Shown here in pieces: positions 9,455 to 19,060 of a DNA stretch of 64,000 nucleotides (its first letter is position 1; each line of letters starts with the position of its first letter). Location of the stretch: positions 471,508-535,507 of the forward strand of contig NW_005178810.1 in assembly GCF_000350225.1 (NCBI RefSeq), given 5' to 3'. Source of the DNA: Chondrus crispus. Taxonomy: Eukaryota > Rhodophyta > Florideophyceae > Gigartinales > Gigartinaceae. A program made the position numbers and the translations under genes. Below the pieces are notes generated by a model. That model was given only the letters and a program-made list of their open reading frames with translations, was not told the origin of the DNA and searched no databases.

Positions 9455-12400
9455 GGTTTGGGTGAGATCTCTGCCGGTTCGTCTCCGGAGGCGTTGGGCG
9501 TAACGAGACACCAACTCCTCCGGGACGTGAGTCCGCGCAGTCCAAGTGGGCGCGTCGTAATCCGCCCACTTGATGAGGAACTCCGTAGTTCCGTCTTCCA
9601 TGACTCGATGTCTCAGTAGCCGTTCGACGGCATACTGCGTTCCCGCGGTGACCTTATCGGCGAGGTCCCGCGGGGTCGTCGTACTTGCTCGTGGCGCGTC
9701 TATCGGAGACGGCGCGTACACGCAGCGGTCGGCGGAGACTCGCTCGGTGACCCCATCACGATCGATCGTGATGGTTCGGCGGTCATTGGCGAGCACGCGG
9801 TAGGGTCCGACAGCGGGCGAGGCGAGCTTGTTCGATGTCTTAGCCCCATCGGTAGGGTTGAGATATACGTATTCTCCGGGACGGAGGCGGGAATTACTAC
9901 GTCGTATGCGCTTATCGAAGTCGCGCTTGTAGCGAGCCTGCGTGCGACGCAGGCTCCCGTAGGCCTTCTGGATAGTCGAATCCAAGGTCTTGAGGAACTC
10001 GGCCCGTTGGTTCCCCCCATCGGAAGGGGGCGCGTCGCCGTCCGCCCGTCGGAGAGAGAACTCCGGCGGTGGCCTGCTGAGCACGAGCTCGAACGGCGTA
10101 GTGCGTGTGGTGCGATGTATGTGGGAGTTGTACGCATACGTAAGCGGCCCCACGTACATATCCCAGTCGTCCTGGTGTTCACCCACGTAGTTCCGCAGCA
10201 TCGAGACGATTGTTCGGTTATATCGCTCGACTTGCCCGTTCGTCTGGGGATGGTACGCCGAAGTGTACAAATTCGTTATCCCCAGGACGCGGCACGTGCT
10301 GTGGAAGAACTTGGCATTAAACTGAGGGCCGTTGTCCGAAAGCAACGTGCGAGGGACGCCATACTTGAACACCCACGAGTCGCAGAACGCAACTGCGACC
10401 GTGTGCGCTGTTATCGTGCGGAGCGCAACGACTTGTGTTAGCTTACTGAAGCGGTCCGTAATCACGAGCAGGAACCGTTTTCCTGTCTTCGTCTTGGGGA
10501 GCGGCCCCAAGATGTCGATCGCGAGGCTCTCGAGGGGCCTCTTAGCTGGAAACAATCTCAATCGGTTGAGATGTTTCCTCAGCTTCACCCGGTTCATCGC
10601 GCAGGTTCGACACCCTCGCACCGTGGCTGCGACGTCTGCAGCCAGGTGGGGCCAGTAGTACTCGCGTCGAAGTGCGTAGTACATACGGTTCTGGCCCGGG
10701 TGCCCCGCGATGGCCGGGTTGTGGCACAGGCGAAGGAGCCTGGCGCGGAGCGTCCGAGGTACCACCACCTGTACGATATCAGGGTCGAAGGGGTGTCTCC
10801 GTTTGAGCACCCCTTGGTGGTCCTCGAAGAACGCGGAGTCCCGGGACTCTGACTGTCGTGCCAAAACGGTTTGGCAGAAGTCATCCACGCGTTGCTCCTC
10901 GGCTATCTCCTCTATCGTAAGAGGGGCCGGAAGGTCGTCCTGCGGTGGGGCGACCGGGGAGTCGAGCGCGCCAGCCTCGGGGTCTTCGGCGTGCTGGATG
11001 TCGGCGGCGTCGAACTCGTCGTTCTCCTCCCATAACGAATTGGGTCCTTGGAGAGCGGGGTCTTCGTCGTCACCTCGCGGTTCGTCGCGCGTCCGTGCGC
11101 GCGACCTTGTTCGGGCTTCGGCTTGATTCCGTGTCGTTACGAAGACATGGACGGCTTGATGATCACAGCTCGCGGTACAAGCGTGGTCCGCGAGCTCGTT
11201 CGATACGTCTCGAACTGTCGTGCCCCCGTCGAAAGTGGGGATGTCGTCATCCACCTCGACGGTGGAGCGAAGGTCATCGGCGACCTTCGGCGACACGAGT
11301 CGTGACAGGGCATCGGGCACCTGATGCACGCGCCCGGGGCGGTACTGAATGGTGAAATCGTATTCAGCCAGACGTAGCCGCCACCGGGTGAGTCTTCCGG
11401 AACTCTCGGTGAGGGACATGAGCCATCGGAGGGCGTCATGGTCCGTCCGTACGGTGAACTTCGTGGCTTCTACGTACGGCCGTAGTGTGCGGACTGCCCA
11501 CACTACGGCGAAGCACTCGCGTTCGGTAGCGCTGTAGTTGCGCTCACTGTCGGACAGTGAGTACGACCAATACCCCACGGGGCGCCAGTCGTTCGGCTCT
11601 TCGTGCTCCTGAAGTAAGGTGCAGCCGAGTTGGTAGGCACTCGCGTCGGTGTCTATCATGTACGGACGACCGTGCCGGGGCAACGCGAGGATCGGCGGAG
11701 CGATCATGCACTTCTTAAGGTTCTCGAACGCCTGGAGTTGCAGTTCCGTGGGGTTATAGAAATCGGGATCCGAATCCTTGCACGTCATGTCGGTCAGAGG
11801 ACGTGCAATCTTAGCGAACCCCTTAACGAATCGGCGGTATACGTTACACGCCCCGAGGAACGAGCGCACTTGCGTCAACGTCCTCGGGAACGTGAACGTC
11901 TTGAAAGCGTCGGCCGCCGTATCGGCCACGCTCAACTTGCCTGGGGAGATGACGTGCCCCAGGTAGTGCACCTTCGGTCGGAAGAAGCTGCACTTCTTGA
12001 GCTTAAGGGAGATACCGGAACTCCGCAGTAAGCTCAAGACGGTATCGAGATGCCTCGCGTGTTCTCCGTGCGTACGGGAGAACACGATCACGTCGTCGAG
12101 ATAGACGAGGCATATTTGCCAGCGGACTCCGGAGAGTATTATGTCGAGCGCACGTTGGAAGGTGGCTGGTGCCCCTTTGAGTCCAAACGGCATGCGCAAG
12201 TGGCGAAACGTGCCCATGTGCGTCGTAAACGTGGTCTTATCCCGATCTTCCGGAGCGACCGGGATCTGCCAATAACCGGAATTGCAGTCCAACGTGGTGA
12301 AGACGGCTGCATCTCCTAACGAGTCGATGCAGTCGTCCATCCGTGGCAGCGGATACGAATCCGCTGCGGTCTTCGCGTTGAGACGCCGGTAGTCCACGCA

Positions 12401-14011
12401 GAACCGAAGAGACCCGTCTTTCTTCGGTACGAGCACCACGGGGGACGCCCACTCGGTGCTCGCGGGTTCGATAACCCCTGCGTTCAACATCTTGTTGACC
12501 TCCTTCGCGACCATTTCGCGCATGGCCGGGCCCTTCCGATAGGGCATAGAACGAATCGGTTTCGTTCCCGGTTCGAGGGGGATGCGGTGCTCCGTGGCTT
12601 GGATCGTTCCAAGCGCACCGCTCCACAAACTCGAGTGCTTACGGAGCATCTCGAGCACGTGGCCACGGAGCTTGTCATCATCGATGTATGACAGGTCGAT
12701 CTCTTTTTCCCAATCCATCGGTGGATTTTCGGGATCCTTTTGCTGGGGGAGTACAGTACCCCTCGCCGTCGGTTGGCCTAAAGGTGACCGTTCGACCGGG
12801 TCGACCCCCCTGCCCCCGGCGGTGGTCTCATCGTCGGAGTTGGATCGGCCAACTCCTACCCCACCGACTTGATCGGTCAAGTCGGTCAGGTGTAGCGCGT
12901 GCGCGATCCCCTCGGCGACCTTACGTTCGGGAGTGAGGATCGCGAGGGGGTTGCGCTTCGCGTATCCCACGACGGTGTGCTTCGGAAGCCTCTTTTCTCG
13001 TCGTGAGAAATTCGCGACGATGACGTCGAAGGTCTGATTCGGTAGGACCTCCGCGACGCCATTCGTCAGCCTCACTCCATGTCGGTGTTGGAGTGAGGGC
13101 TTGGGTTCCAGGAACACGAGGCCCCTCCCCGCGGTTGTCACGCGCACGCGGGCTTGTGACATAGCGGGGATGGTAACCCAGCGGGCGATTCGGATCGCCG
13201 GCGGGGCCTCCTCGCGTACGTCCGGCCGACCCGTGTGTCGCCCGTGTCGCCTGGTAGGGGGAGTCGACTCCCCATTTCCGTCGACGATGGCGACAGAACC
13301 GCCTTGGCGTAGCTCCATTCGTTGGGCTTCGATGTCGATACATCGCACGTGCGTATCGATGAAGGCCGTGCCGAGGAGGACCGGCACGGCGAGCTGGTCC
13401 GCAACTACGAACGGAATTCGGAACACCGTGTTCCTCAACCGCACCGCCAGGCGGACGACGGCCGAAAGCTTGAGGGGGTTGCTATTCGCGCCTGCCAATC
13501 GTGGCAGAGGTGCGTCGTGCACGACGTAACGCGTCCAATCGGGGGGAAGGTCGGCCTTCCTCGCCAGATTATACCCCGAGCACGTATCAACAGCGATCGT
13601 GCGGGGTTTAAATGCATTTCCCTCTGTGGCTATCGAGCCGAGGACGTTGTAGATCTTCGACGTCATAAGGCAAATGACGCCGTCGACAACCTTTGGGGCG
13701 ACCTTATCGGTGAGGTCGTTCCGTCGGGGCCTTCGGTTTCGGTGCTGGCCCCGCTTGCGTTTCCTTCTCCCCCTTCCTTGGGGCGTCCGCGGATCAGTGA
13801 CGCCCCTCGGATTACTCGAGTCCGTACGACACGGACCTCTCTCCGGCGACCTTGGGCTCGCGGGAGTCAGGGGGTCGACCGAACCTTTTCGGTCGTCGTT
13901 GCCCCCGTCGCCATCGTTACGCCTCACCGGGACGTCGGCTGTCCCGGTGTCTTGTTCTCCTAACGTCGGGCCTTCGGAGGCCTCGACATGCGCTCCCTCC
14001 TGTATCGGCAT
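9431..14011 (-). CDS. pol: Pol polyprotein of element 1 (protease, RT, RNase H, integrase, chromodomain)
   Basis: This is an intact 1526-aa ORF. The protease is near 135-225, with an unusual active-site motif DTCSG (142-146) where DTGA/DSGA is usual. Reverse transcriptase spans about 480-690 with YLDD at 637-640. RNase H spans about 780-905 with D787 in the DTDAS block, E832 and D857 in TDHDALRW. The integrase zinc finger has H1097, H1104, C1134 and C1137. Its catalytic D1166, D1226 and E1262 have the D,D(35)E spacing, followed by a GPY/F-like module (about 1400) and a C-terminal chromodomain (about 1460-1503, ERLLRHRV and FLIKWADY). Together these copy element RNA to DNA and integrate it; chromodomains guide integration to marked chromatin. 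Pol begins 140 nt after the gag stop in a different frame, so its expression mechanism is not obvious. Confidence 0.96.
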   Translation of the reverse strand: MPIQEGAHVEASEGPTLGEQDTGTADVPVRRNDGDGGNDDRKGSVDPLTPASPRSPERGPCRTDSSNPRGVTDPRTPQGRGRRKRKRGQHRNRRPRRNDLTDKVAPKVVDGVICLMTSKIYNVLGSIATEGNAFKPRTIAVDTCSGYNLARKADLPPDWTRYVVHDAPLPRLAGANSNPLKLSAVVRLAVRLRNTVFRIPFVVADQLAVPVLLGTAFIDTHVRCIDIEAQRMELRQGGSVAIVDGNGESTPPTRRHGRHTGRPDVREEAPPAIRIARWVTIPAMSQARVRVTTAGRGLVFLEPKPSLQHRHGVRLTNGVAEVLPNQTFDVIVANFSRREKRLPKHTVVGYAKRNPLAILTPERKVAEGIAHALHLTDLTDQVGGVGVGRSNSDDETTAGGRGVDPVERSPLGQPTARGTVLPQQKDPENPPMDWEKEIDLSYIDDDKLRGHVLEMLRKHSSLWSGALGTIQATEHRIPLEPGTKPIRSMPYRKGPAMREMVAKEVNKMLNAGVIEPASTEWASPVVLVPKKDGSLRFCVDYRRLNAKTAADSYPLPRMDDCIDSLGDAAVFTTLDCNSGYWQIPVAPEDRDKTTFTTHMGTFRHLRMPFGLKGAPATFQRALDIILSGVRWQICLVYLDDVIVFSRTHGEHARHLDTVLSLLRSSGISLKLKKCSFFRPKVHYLGHVISPGKLSVADTAADAFKTFTFPRTLTQVRSFLGACNVYRRFVKGFAKIARPLTDMTCKDSDPDFYNPTELQLQAFENLKKCMIAPPILALPRHGRPYMIDTDASAYQLGCTLLQEHEEPNDWRPVGYWSYSLSDSERNYSATERECFAVVWAVRTLRPYVEATKFTVRTDHDALRWLMSLTESSGRLTRWRLRLAEYDFTIQYRPGRVHQVPDALSRLVSPKVADDLRSTVEVDDDIPTFDGGTTVRDVSNELADHACTASCDHQAVHVFVTTRNQAEARTRSRARTRDEPRGDDEDPALQGPNSLWEENDEFDAADIQHAEDPEAGALDSPVAPPQDDLPAPLTIEEIAEEQRVDDFCQTVLARQSESRDSAFFEDHQGVLKRRHPFDPDIVQVVVPRTLRARLLRLCHNPAIAGHPGQNRMYYALRREYYWPHLAADVAATVRGCRTCAMNRVKLRKHLNRLRLFPAKRPLESLAIDILGPLPKTKTGKRFLLVITDRFSKLTQVVALRTITAHTVAVAFCDSWVFKYGVPRTLLSDNGPQFNAKFFHSTCRVLGITNLYTSAYHPQTNGQVERYNRTIVSMLRNYVGEHQDDWDMYVGPLTYAYNSHIHRTTRTTPFELVLSRPPPEFSLRRADGDAPPSDGGNQRAEFLKTLDSTIQKAYGSLRRTQARYKRDFDKRIRRSNSRLRPGEYVYLNPTDGAKTSNKLASPAVGPYRVLANDRRTITIDRDGVTERVSADRCVYAPSPIDAPRASTTTPRDLADKVTAGTQYAVERLLRHRVMEDGTTEFLIKWADYDAPTWTARTHVPEELVSRYAQRLRRRTGRDLTQTVNADVHA

Positions 14012-14151
14012 TACAGGAGCTCCCGTGCTCGCCTCCGGTAGCGGGGGATGTATTATCGGACAATACCCCCCGTGTCCTTGGCGAGCACGCGGGGTCGGGT
14101 CTAGTTCGTGGGGAAAAGACGGCTCACGCGACCGCGTGTACGTAACCGTCT
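14012..14151 (-). other. Gag-pol intergenic gap of element 1
   Basis: A gap of 140 nt separates the gag stop from the pol ATG, and the two ORFs are in different frames. Most gypsy elements overlap gag and pol or fuse them, so pol here needs re-initiation, a long-range frameshift, splicing or another route. No obvious slippery heptamer was found at the gag stop by eye. Confidence 0.5.
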
Positions 14152-16722
14152 TTACCCTTTTTTCGAACTACCCGTGCTATCGGAGCTAACCTCCTGGCTA
14201 TCGACGGCCAGGTCCTCTTCCGGTAGCCGGTCGCGTGGGTCGGGACGATTCCCCCACTGCGGCTCGGCGGCCTTGGCGAAGTACTCCGGTACTTCCGGGC
14301 CTTGACCTGCGGCGTCCGGTCGTCGCAGGATATGGGGGACGAAGCGAGTCGGCTCTCCTTCGTGACCCTCCGTGGGTAGAGGGTACGGATCCTCTACCCA
14401 GTCTTGCAGGTACATTATCGCATTTTGTACCTGTTGGGGTAACCGAGAACGGTCTCGGTCCCCTCTTTCTCCTTGTCGGGGGTACCTTGTGTCCGCCTGG
14501 CGATAGGCGGGTCGATCCCGACGGTCGACTTCGTTACGACGGTACCCGCCCCCACGGGGGGCGAAGCGTGCGCCCCCACCCGTTCGGTTCGGGAAACCTT
14601 GACGCGGGGGACGGCCCTCGCCCACTGCTTGCCGGAGGAGATTACGCGCACCGGGGCGCGTCTCCATCTGGTAGCGGTAGTTCCTGTACGCCGTGAACAT
14701 CCGTTGTTCCGGCGACAGGAACGGGCACGCGTACATGGCATGCCCGTACGTACGGCATAGCCAGCACACGTACGCGCTGCCGTCCGTTGAGGCGAAGGTC
14801 GCCGCGTGCCGCGCCTCCTCATCGGTGAGGAGGGGCACGCGAGGCGCTTCGCCTCCTGCACCTCGGCTCGATATGTCGAGCTCTGCGACCCGCGGGTTTG
14901 TACCCCTTGCCACTCTTGGAGTGGCCGCGAAGGCGGTCGCGTAACTCGATGTCGTTCCGGTCGACATCGGTGAAGGGGTTCGTGCCCCCACGGGCCCTGC
15001 TCCTTGCGTAATGAGGACAGGGTCGGCCTGCCACTCATTCTCCCCGATATGGAGGGTCGAGGCGGGCGAACTTGTCGCGGCGGACTTCGTAGTCCTGCCA
15101 GCCTTCCCTGCCGGTTTCGAATCCGGCAGAGGTAAACTGCGCCGAGCGCGGTACGTTGTACCTTCCGCCGTGGCGATACGGCGGATGGTCGGAAGATCGG
15201 TCTTCTGACTGCCTGGCAGCCTTTGCACAGTTTCGGATACTGCGGCTCGGGTTGCCGGTGCAAGTCCCCGCACGAAGTAATGCGCGAGGGACTGTTCGGA
15301 GAAGACTGCCGTGCATCGGAACGCGGCAGTCTCGAGTCGGTCAGCAAACGTGCTTTCCGTCTCATGCGATTGCTGTCGCGCCGTAGCGACAGCGTCGTAC
15401 GCTTCACCTAACACGTCGTCCGTGAGGTAGCGTTTTAAGAATTGATTCACGAGCCCCGGCCAGCTCACGTCGTCGTGGAGCTGGCCGGCGCGGAGGCCAC
15501 GCATCGTATAACTCGTATACAGGCGCTCCGCGTCGCGCTCGAGGAAGTGCGCGAGGACTCGTACCGCAACACCTTCGGTCAGGTGTTGCGAGTTGAAGGT
15601 GATTCGGATATCCTTCAAGAACGGCAGCAGCTGGATCGGGTCGGTACCGTCGAAGCTGCGCATCGTGGGACGGATCCCACGACAGCGTTGGACGTACTTC
15701 GCGATCCGTCCCGCGTCACCCGAGGTAACGAGCCTCGAGGTGTTGTCCAAGCGGTACATACGATAGTCAGCAACGGCGCTGAACTCTTGGATCATCGTAT
15801 GTACCGGCTCGAGCCCGGGTTCAGCGGGACCCAGCGTGCCGAAGGAGGTAACCGGTAGCGTACGGACGTCTACCGGACCTGGATGCTCGGCGTAACTCGC
15901 CGGCGGGTAGCCGCCCCAGCGGGGATCGACGGGGAACATCGGTTCTCCGGATCCGCGGGCGGCTCCTCCACGGTCCTTTTCGTCCGCGTACGATACGCGG
16001 TCCACTTGCCGCCTACTTCCGACGATAGGCGGCAAGGCTTGGGTCTCAGACGCGAAGTTCGCGTCTATCGGAGGACGGCTTCCTTCTGCAGTCCGACTGG
16101 TAGCGGCACCAGTCGGACGCCAACCCTCGGGGGCGGCGGCGCTCGGAGGTACGGTACCACCGGGCCCTCTCGGGAGGGCACCGGGTAGCCTTTCGGCCAT
16201 GGTACGTTCCATGTCACGAGCACGCCGACGAGTGGCGTCGAGCTCAGCGGAGAGGTGCGCGAACGCACCCAATTGCTCTGCGGACGGAGAGGTTCGGTCC
16301 TCGGGTCGTCTCACCGAGGTCGGCCTCTCAGGGCGACCTTGCCCGGACGGTCCGGGCGAGGCGAAACGGGAGTCTTCGACGAGCACGATCCGCGAGTGTA
16401 ACTCGTCGATCAGTGCTCGGAGATTCTCTAAGGACTGCGTCACTCTATCGAACCTCCCTTCACGCAGGGAGCGGAGTTCGGCCATACATCGAGTGTATAC
16501 ATGGTCCGATACATCGATCCGAAGGGAAGTACGGACTTCCTCGATGTATTCGGCTATGCGTTCGAACATCGCCGCCGCTCTTTCCTCGGAGGATCCGAGC
16601 GACGGTTCGCGGTCACGAGGACCTGCGTCGCCGTCGCCCGACGGGACGGATGGGGACTGCACAGCGGCCGGACTCAGATCCGCCGCTTCGGAGCGGATCG
16701 AGGGCTCAAACTCTTGGCTCAT
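14152..16722 (-). CDS. gag: Gag of element 1
   Basis: This is an intact 856-aa ORF. An N-terminal coiled-coil-like region (about 50-115) precedes a retrotransposon-gag type helical domain (about 350-500, with the SFDGTDP and FLKRYL blocks) and one CCHC zinc knuckle, CWLCRTYGHAMYAC (about 650-663, spacing CX2CX4HX4C). An R/G-rich basic tail follows. It would form the particle and bind element RNA. The start codon is about 80 nt downstream of the PBS, as expected. Confidence 0.9.
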   Translation of the reverse strand: MSQEFEPSIRSEAADLSPAAVQSPSVPSGDGDAGPRDREPSLGSSEERAAAMFERIAEYIEEVRTSLRIDVSDHVYTRCMAELRSLREGRFDRVTQSLENLRALIDELHSRIVLVEDSRFASPGPSGQGRPERPTSVRRPEDRTSPSAEQLGAFAHLSAELDATRRRARDMERTMAERLPGALPRGPGGTVPPSAAAPEGWRPTGAATSRTAEGSRPPIDANFASETQALPPIVGSRRQVDRVSYADEKDRGGAARGSGEPMFPVDPRWGGYPPASYAEHPGPVDVRTLPVTSFGTLGPAEPGLEPVHTMIQEFSAVADYRMYRLDNTSRLVTSGDAGRIAKYVQRCRGIRPTMRSFDGTDPIQLLPFLKDIRITFNSQHLTEGVAVRVLAHFLERDAERLYTSYTMRGLRAGQLHDDVSWPGLVNQFLKRYLTDDVLGEAYDAVATARQQSHETESTFADRLETAAFRCTAVFSEQSLAHYFVRGLAPATRAAVSETVQRLPGSQKTDLPTIRRIATAEGTTYRARRSLPLPDSKPAGKAGRTTKSAATSSPASTLHIGENEWQADPVLITQGAGPVGARTPSPMSTGTTSSYATAFAATPRVARGTNPRVAELDISSRGAGGEAPRVPLLTDEEARHAATFASTDGSAYVCWLCRTYGHAMYACPFLSPEQRMFTAYRNYRYQMETRPGARNLLRQAVGEGRPPRQGFPNRTGGGARFAPRGGGYRRNEVDRRDRPAYRQADTRYPRQGERGDRDRSRLPQQVQNAIMYLQDWVEDPYPLPTEGHEGEPTRFVPHILRRPDAAGQGPEVPEYFAKAAEPQWGNRPDPRDRLPEEDLAVDSQEVSSDSTGSSKKG

Positions 16723-16782
16723 CTCGACGCGATCGGTTCGCGGAGGGAAGCGGAAGTCTTCTCGGAGATCGGACTCCAGGGT

Positions 16783-16801
16783 CTTCTAGGTCGGGAGACC
16801 A
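16783..16801 (-). other. Primer binding site of element 1
   Basis: On minus the sequence TGGTCTCCCGACCTAGAAG starts one base after the 5' LTR and begins with the TGG expected to pair with a tRNA CCA end. The implied primer 3' end is ..TCGGGAGACCA. The same 19 bases occur at the PBS of the second element (25821-25839). I could not assign the tRNA. Confidence 0.8.
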
Positions 16802-16802
16802 C

Positions 16803-17474
16803 TGTAGCATAAACACCCCCAACGGAGAGGGGTGTATGCTCAGCTCGACGTAGACCCCGTCCGAACGGGAAGACGGGGGTGAAGCGGGAAACCAGCTAAC
16901 GGCACCGGGCAGCGGGCCCGGGTAGCGTGGTAGAGCGGGAACGGGGAGGACGCCGGTACGCGCGAGCGGTTCGACGCCTCGACGCCCCGGCGCAGTACTG
17001 GGTAACGATCCAGCACCGACGGGCGGAGGCGGAGCCGACTCGTGGGCGTACCGCGCGCGTCCTCAACCCGCGCTCGGTGCCGCTCTAAGGTAGTTAGCGA
17101 ACGCTACCTTAGAATAAGCGGGAAGTCGGACCTTGACGATCGGTGGGTGACAAGTCCGTGCTTGTCCTCCTCCACCGCCGCCGGTCCGCTCCATATTTAA
17201 TGTACATAATAACCTATCATAATAGTACAGTACCGATGTACTGTAGCGACGTACTGTAGCGGTCGGTCGACACTGTAATACTGTCAGTCATCGGGGCTGA
17301 CAGTACACGTGTGTGTGTGCGCTCTTCGGTCCTGCGCGTACACGTGTACACGTGCGCCCCCTGTACTCGGGGTTACACGTGGTGGTACTGTAGAGCATCG
17401 AGCTCTACAGTAACCGATCCGATCCTGAGTTGATCTAATCTAAAATAAAGCCCCAGGGGGGGGGTTATACTACA
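16803..17474 (-). repeat. 5' LTR of element 1 (672 bp)
   Basis: It matches 2534-3205 over its full length with six substitutions. It is followed on the right by the GGAGG target duplication (17475-17479). The AT-rich promoter island lies at about 17191-17209 on minus, upstream of gag. Confidence 0.95.
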
Positions 17475-18274
17475 GGAGGTGCCACAGGCGCCAGCAATCA
17501 TAGGCCTCCCACAAAAGGGTCGCGGCTACTTTGACGCACCACTCTGTGAGGAAGACCACCCATAACCCGTGTTGCGGATCCCGCAGGTAGCTGCCATAGT
17601 ACGTGAGTATGGGTCCCATATCAGCCCAAAAGCCTTGACTCACCTCGTACTGGCTCCACCATGAGGGGATGCGCTGGTAACGACTTGCATAATGCTGACG
17701 GGAAATCTCGCGCGCCTCTACCATTTGGTGGCCGATGAAGTACCCCGTATCAGACCGAATACGCCGTTCAGAGCGCACTGTGTTCTGAAAAAAGAAAATA
17801 CCCCGCGTTTTAAATGACGGAAATTCGAAGGGATAATGGGTTCGGTCCAGAAGATGGCATCGGATGTGACAGTATGTCGGCTTGCCAGTCAAAGGAGCGG
17901 ATGGAAATCACCGGGAGATTACCCGGAAGCATGCCCGCGTCGTCGGCGAATTGGTGTTCGATTTTGGAAACGTCGCGAATACCCACGGAGGAAAACCACT
18001 GGGCCGAGGCAAGTAAGGAAGGATGTTCGTGCATGATTTTGTCCTGTAGCTCTTCGAGCGAGGGGTAGTGGCCGGCTACCCAAGAGGGATGATAACCTGG
18101 ATGAAAGGCCGGGTCGGAGACGTCCGAATCAGGGGGGCGTCGGGGTATAGGAGGCAGGTCGACGGAAGCGCGAGACTTGTTCGCAAAGCCGACATCGGTG
18201 CGTCGACGGGCCGTATTTTCGCCCGCGAGCGCAGGAGGTGGAGGACACGTGGGATTCGTCTTGTCCTTGCTCAT
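17475..18274 (-). pseudogene. 5' part of the unknown ORF split by element 1, with a candidate 127-bp intron
   Basis: The ATG is at 18274 (protein starts MSKDKTNPTC). The first exon of 121 codons is P/R-rich, then HYPSLEELQDKI-like. The frame changes near 17800-17910. A candidate intron is 17785-17911 with GTGATT donor and a TTTTTTCAG acceptor; exon 1 (363 nt) and the rest (993 nt without the element) are then both multiples of three. The second exon is W/Y-rich (SRYQR, YYGSYLRD, WRLWHL) and runs into the LTR; its frame resumes at 2528 on the far side. I recognise no family. Confidence 0.5.
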
Positions 18275-18972
18275 GCGGAGACCGTCGGCCAGGAGGGGAA
18301 AAGTAGGGGGTCGAGAAGAGAAGAAGGAGTTGGAGATCAAGGAGTGTAGCCGATGTGCAAGGACGCTCAGAAGGGAGATATGTAGTGCAATACGCACCTG
18401 GAAAGGGGGGTGAAAAGAAAGGAAAATATTTGGATATGAAAAGTAGTCTGGGTTTGGGGGACACACGTGTGAATAATTGCACAGTTTTAATTTTTAATTG
18501 TTTTATATTATTTAGTTAATTAGTTGGCATTAATTTTGCTGACATTAGATTAGAGCTAGGATCTAGCGCCGCGAGCTACTGTACTGGCTCCGGCGGGGCG
18601 ATATATACCTTAGCCCTCTGACGACCAAGTCAGTAAAGGTAATCCGAGTTGCCAGAGTTGAATGTTGCCTTGGTCGAAGTCCGTCTCTACCAAGACGCTC
18701 CCTTTTACCTAAGCCTACGGCATCCTTTGCGCTCGGGGGTTCCCTTTTCTTTTTCCTTTATTTCCCTATTCATTCCTCTACTTCTATTTCTATCTTTCTC
18801 TTAATTGTGTTGGTTCCATTGGAGTCGGTTGCGACCGATCCGGTGTAGGTGTTTTAGCCATCGGGCAACACGTTGTGTAGCGCTGCTACTGTTTCAAGTT
18901 ACGTCGGAAGGCTGTTGCGACGACGCCTCCGTCGAAAGTCTTACTTACTGTATAAGACAGAGTTGGTACCAC
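18275..18972. other. AT-rich flank and LTR-like promoter remnant
   Basis: An AT-rich segment (about 18480-18560) is followed on plus by GATATATACC near 18599 and a CT-rich stretch at 18735-18800. This layout resembles the promoter and leader of the LTRs at 25843-26473 and 56301-57046 but on the opposite strand. I could not find both ends, so it stays a possible LTR remnant. No ORF is convincing. Confidence 0.3.
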
Positions 18973-19060
18973 CTACCGCGATTGCGATCGCGCTGGTGAG
19001 GGTGTTTTCAGCCATCGGGCAACACGTCGGTCGTAGCGCTGCTTCACAATTACGATCCCG
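18846..19060. repeat. Diverged tandem duplication of about 155 bp
   Basis: The segment GGTGTTTTAGCCATCGGGCA with ACACGTTGTGTAGCGCTGCTAC (from 18846) recurs from about 19000 as GGTGTTTTCAGCCATCGGGC with ACACGTCGGTCGTAGCGCTGCT. Both copies go on to TACG-type sequence. The second copy overlaps the end of the decayed pol ORF (18973). It may mark the broken 3' end of the second gypsy element. Confidence 0.55.

Larger units (their letters stand above)
2534..17474 (-). mobile_element. Complete Ty3/gypsy (chromodomain) LTR retrotransposon, element 1, 14.9 kb
   Basis: The order along minus is 5' LTR (16803-17474), PBS, gag, pol, an internal PPT-like block, a 3.5-kb gene-poor spacer, a long antisense ORF, the PPT and the 3' LTR (2534-3205). 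The 5-bp target duplication GGAGG is perfect at 2529-2533 and 17475-17479. The LTRs are both 672 bp and differ at 6 positions, so the insertion is recent. Pol order PR-RT-RNaseH-IN-chromodomain places it in Metaviridae-type Ty3/gypsy elements, chromovirus-like. Gag and pol are open throughout, so it may be able to move. The antisense ORF makes it unusually long. Confidence 0.95.

Noticed and set aside
18480-18972. Left LTR of element 2
   Set aside because: The expected TGTCGTGCACTG start and GCACTACA end were not found here, and the promoter-like block points the opposite way.
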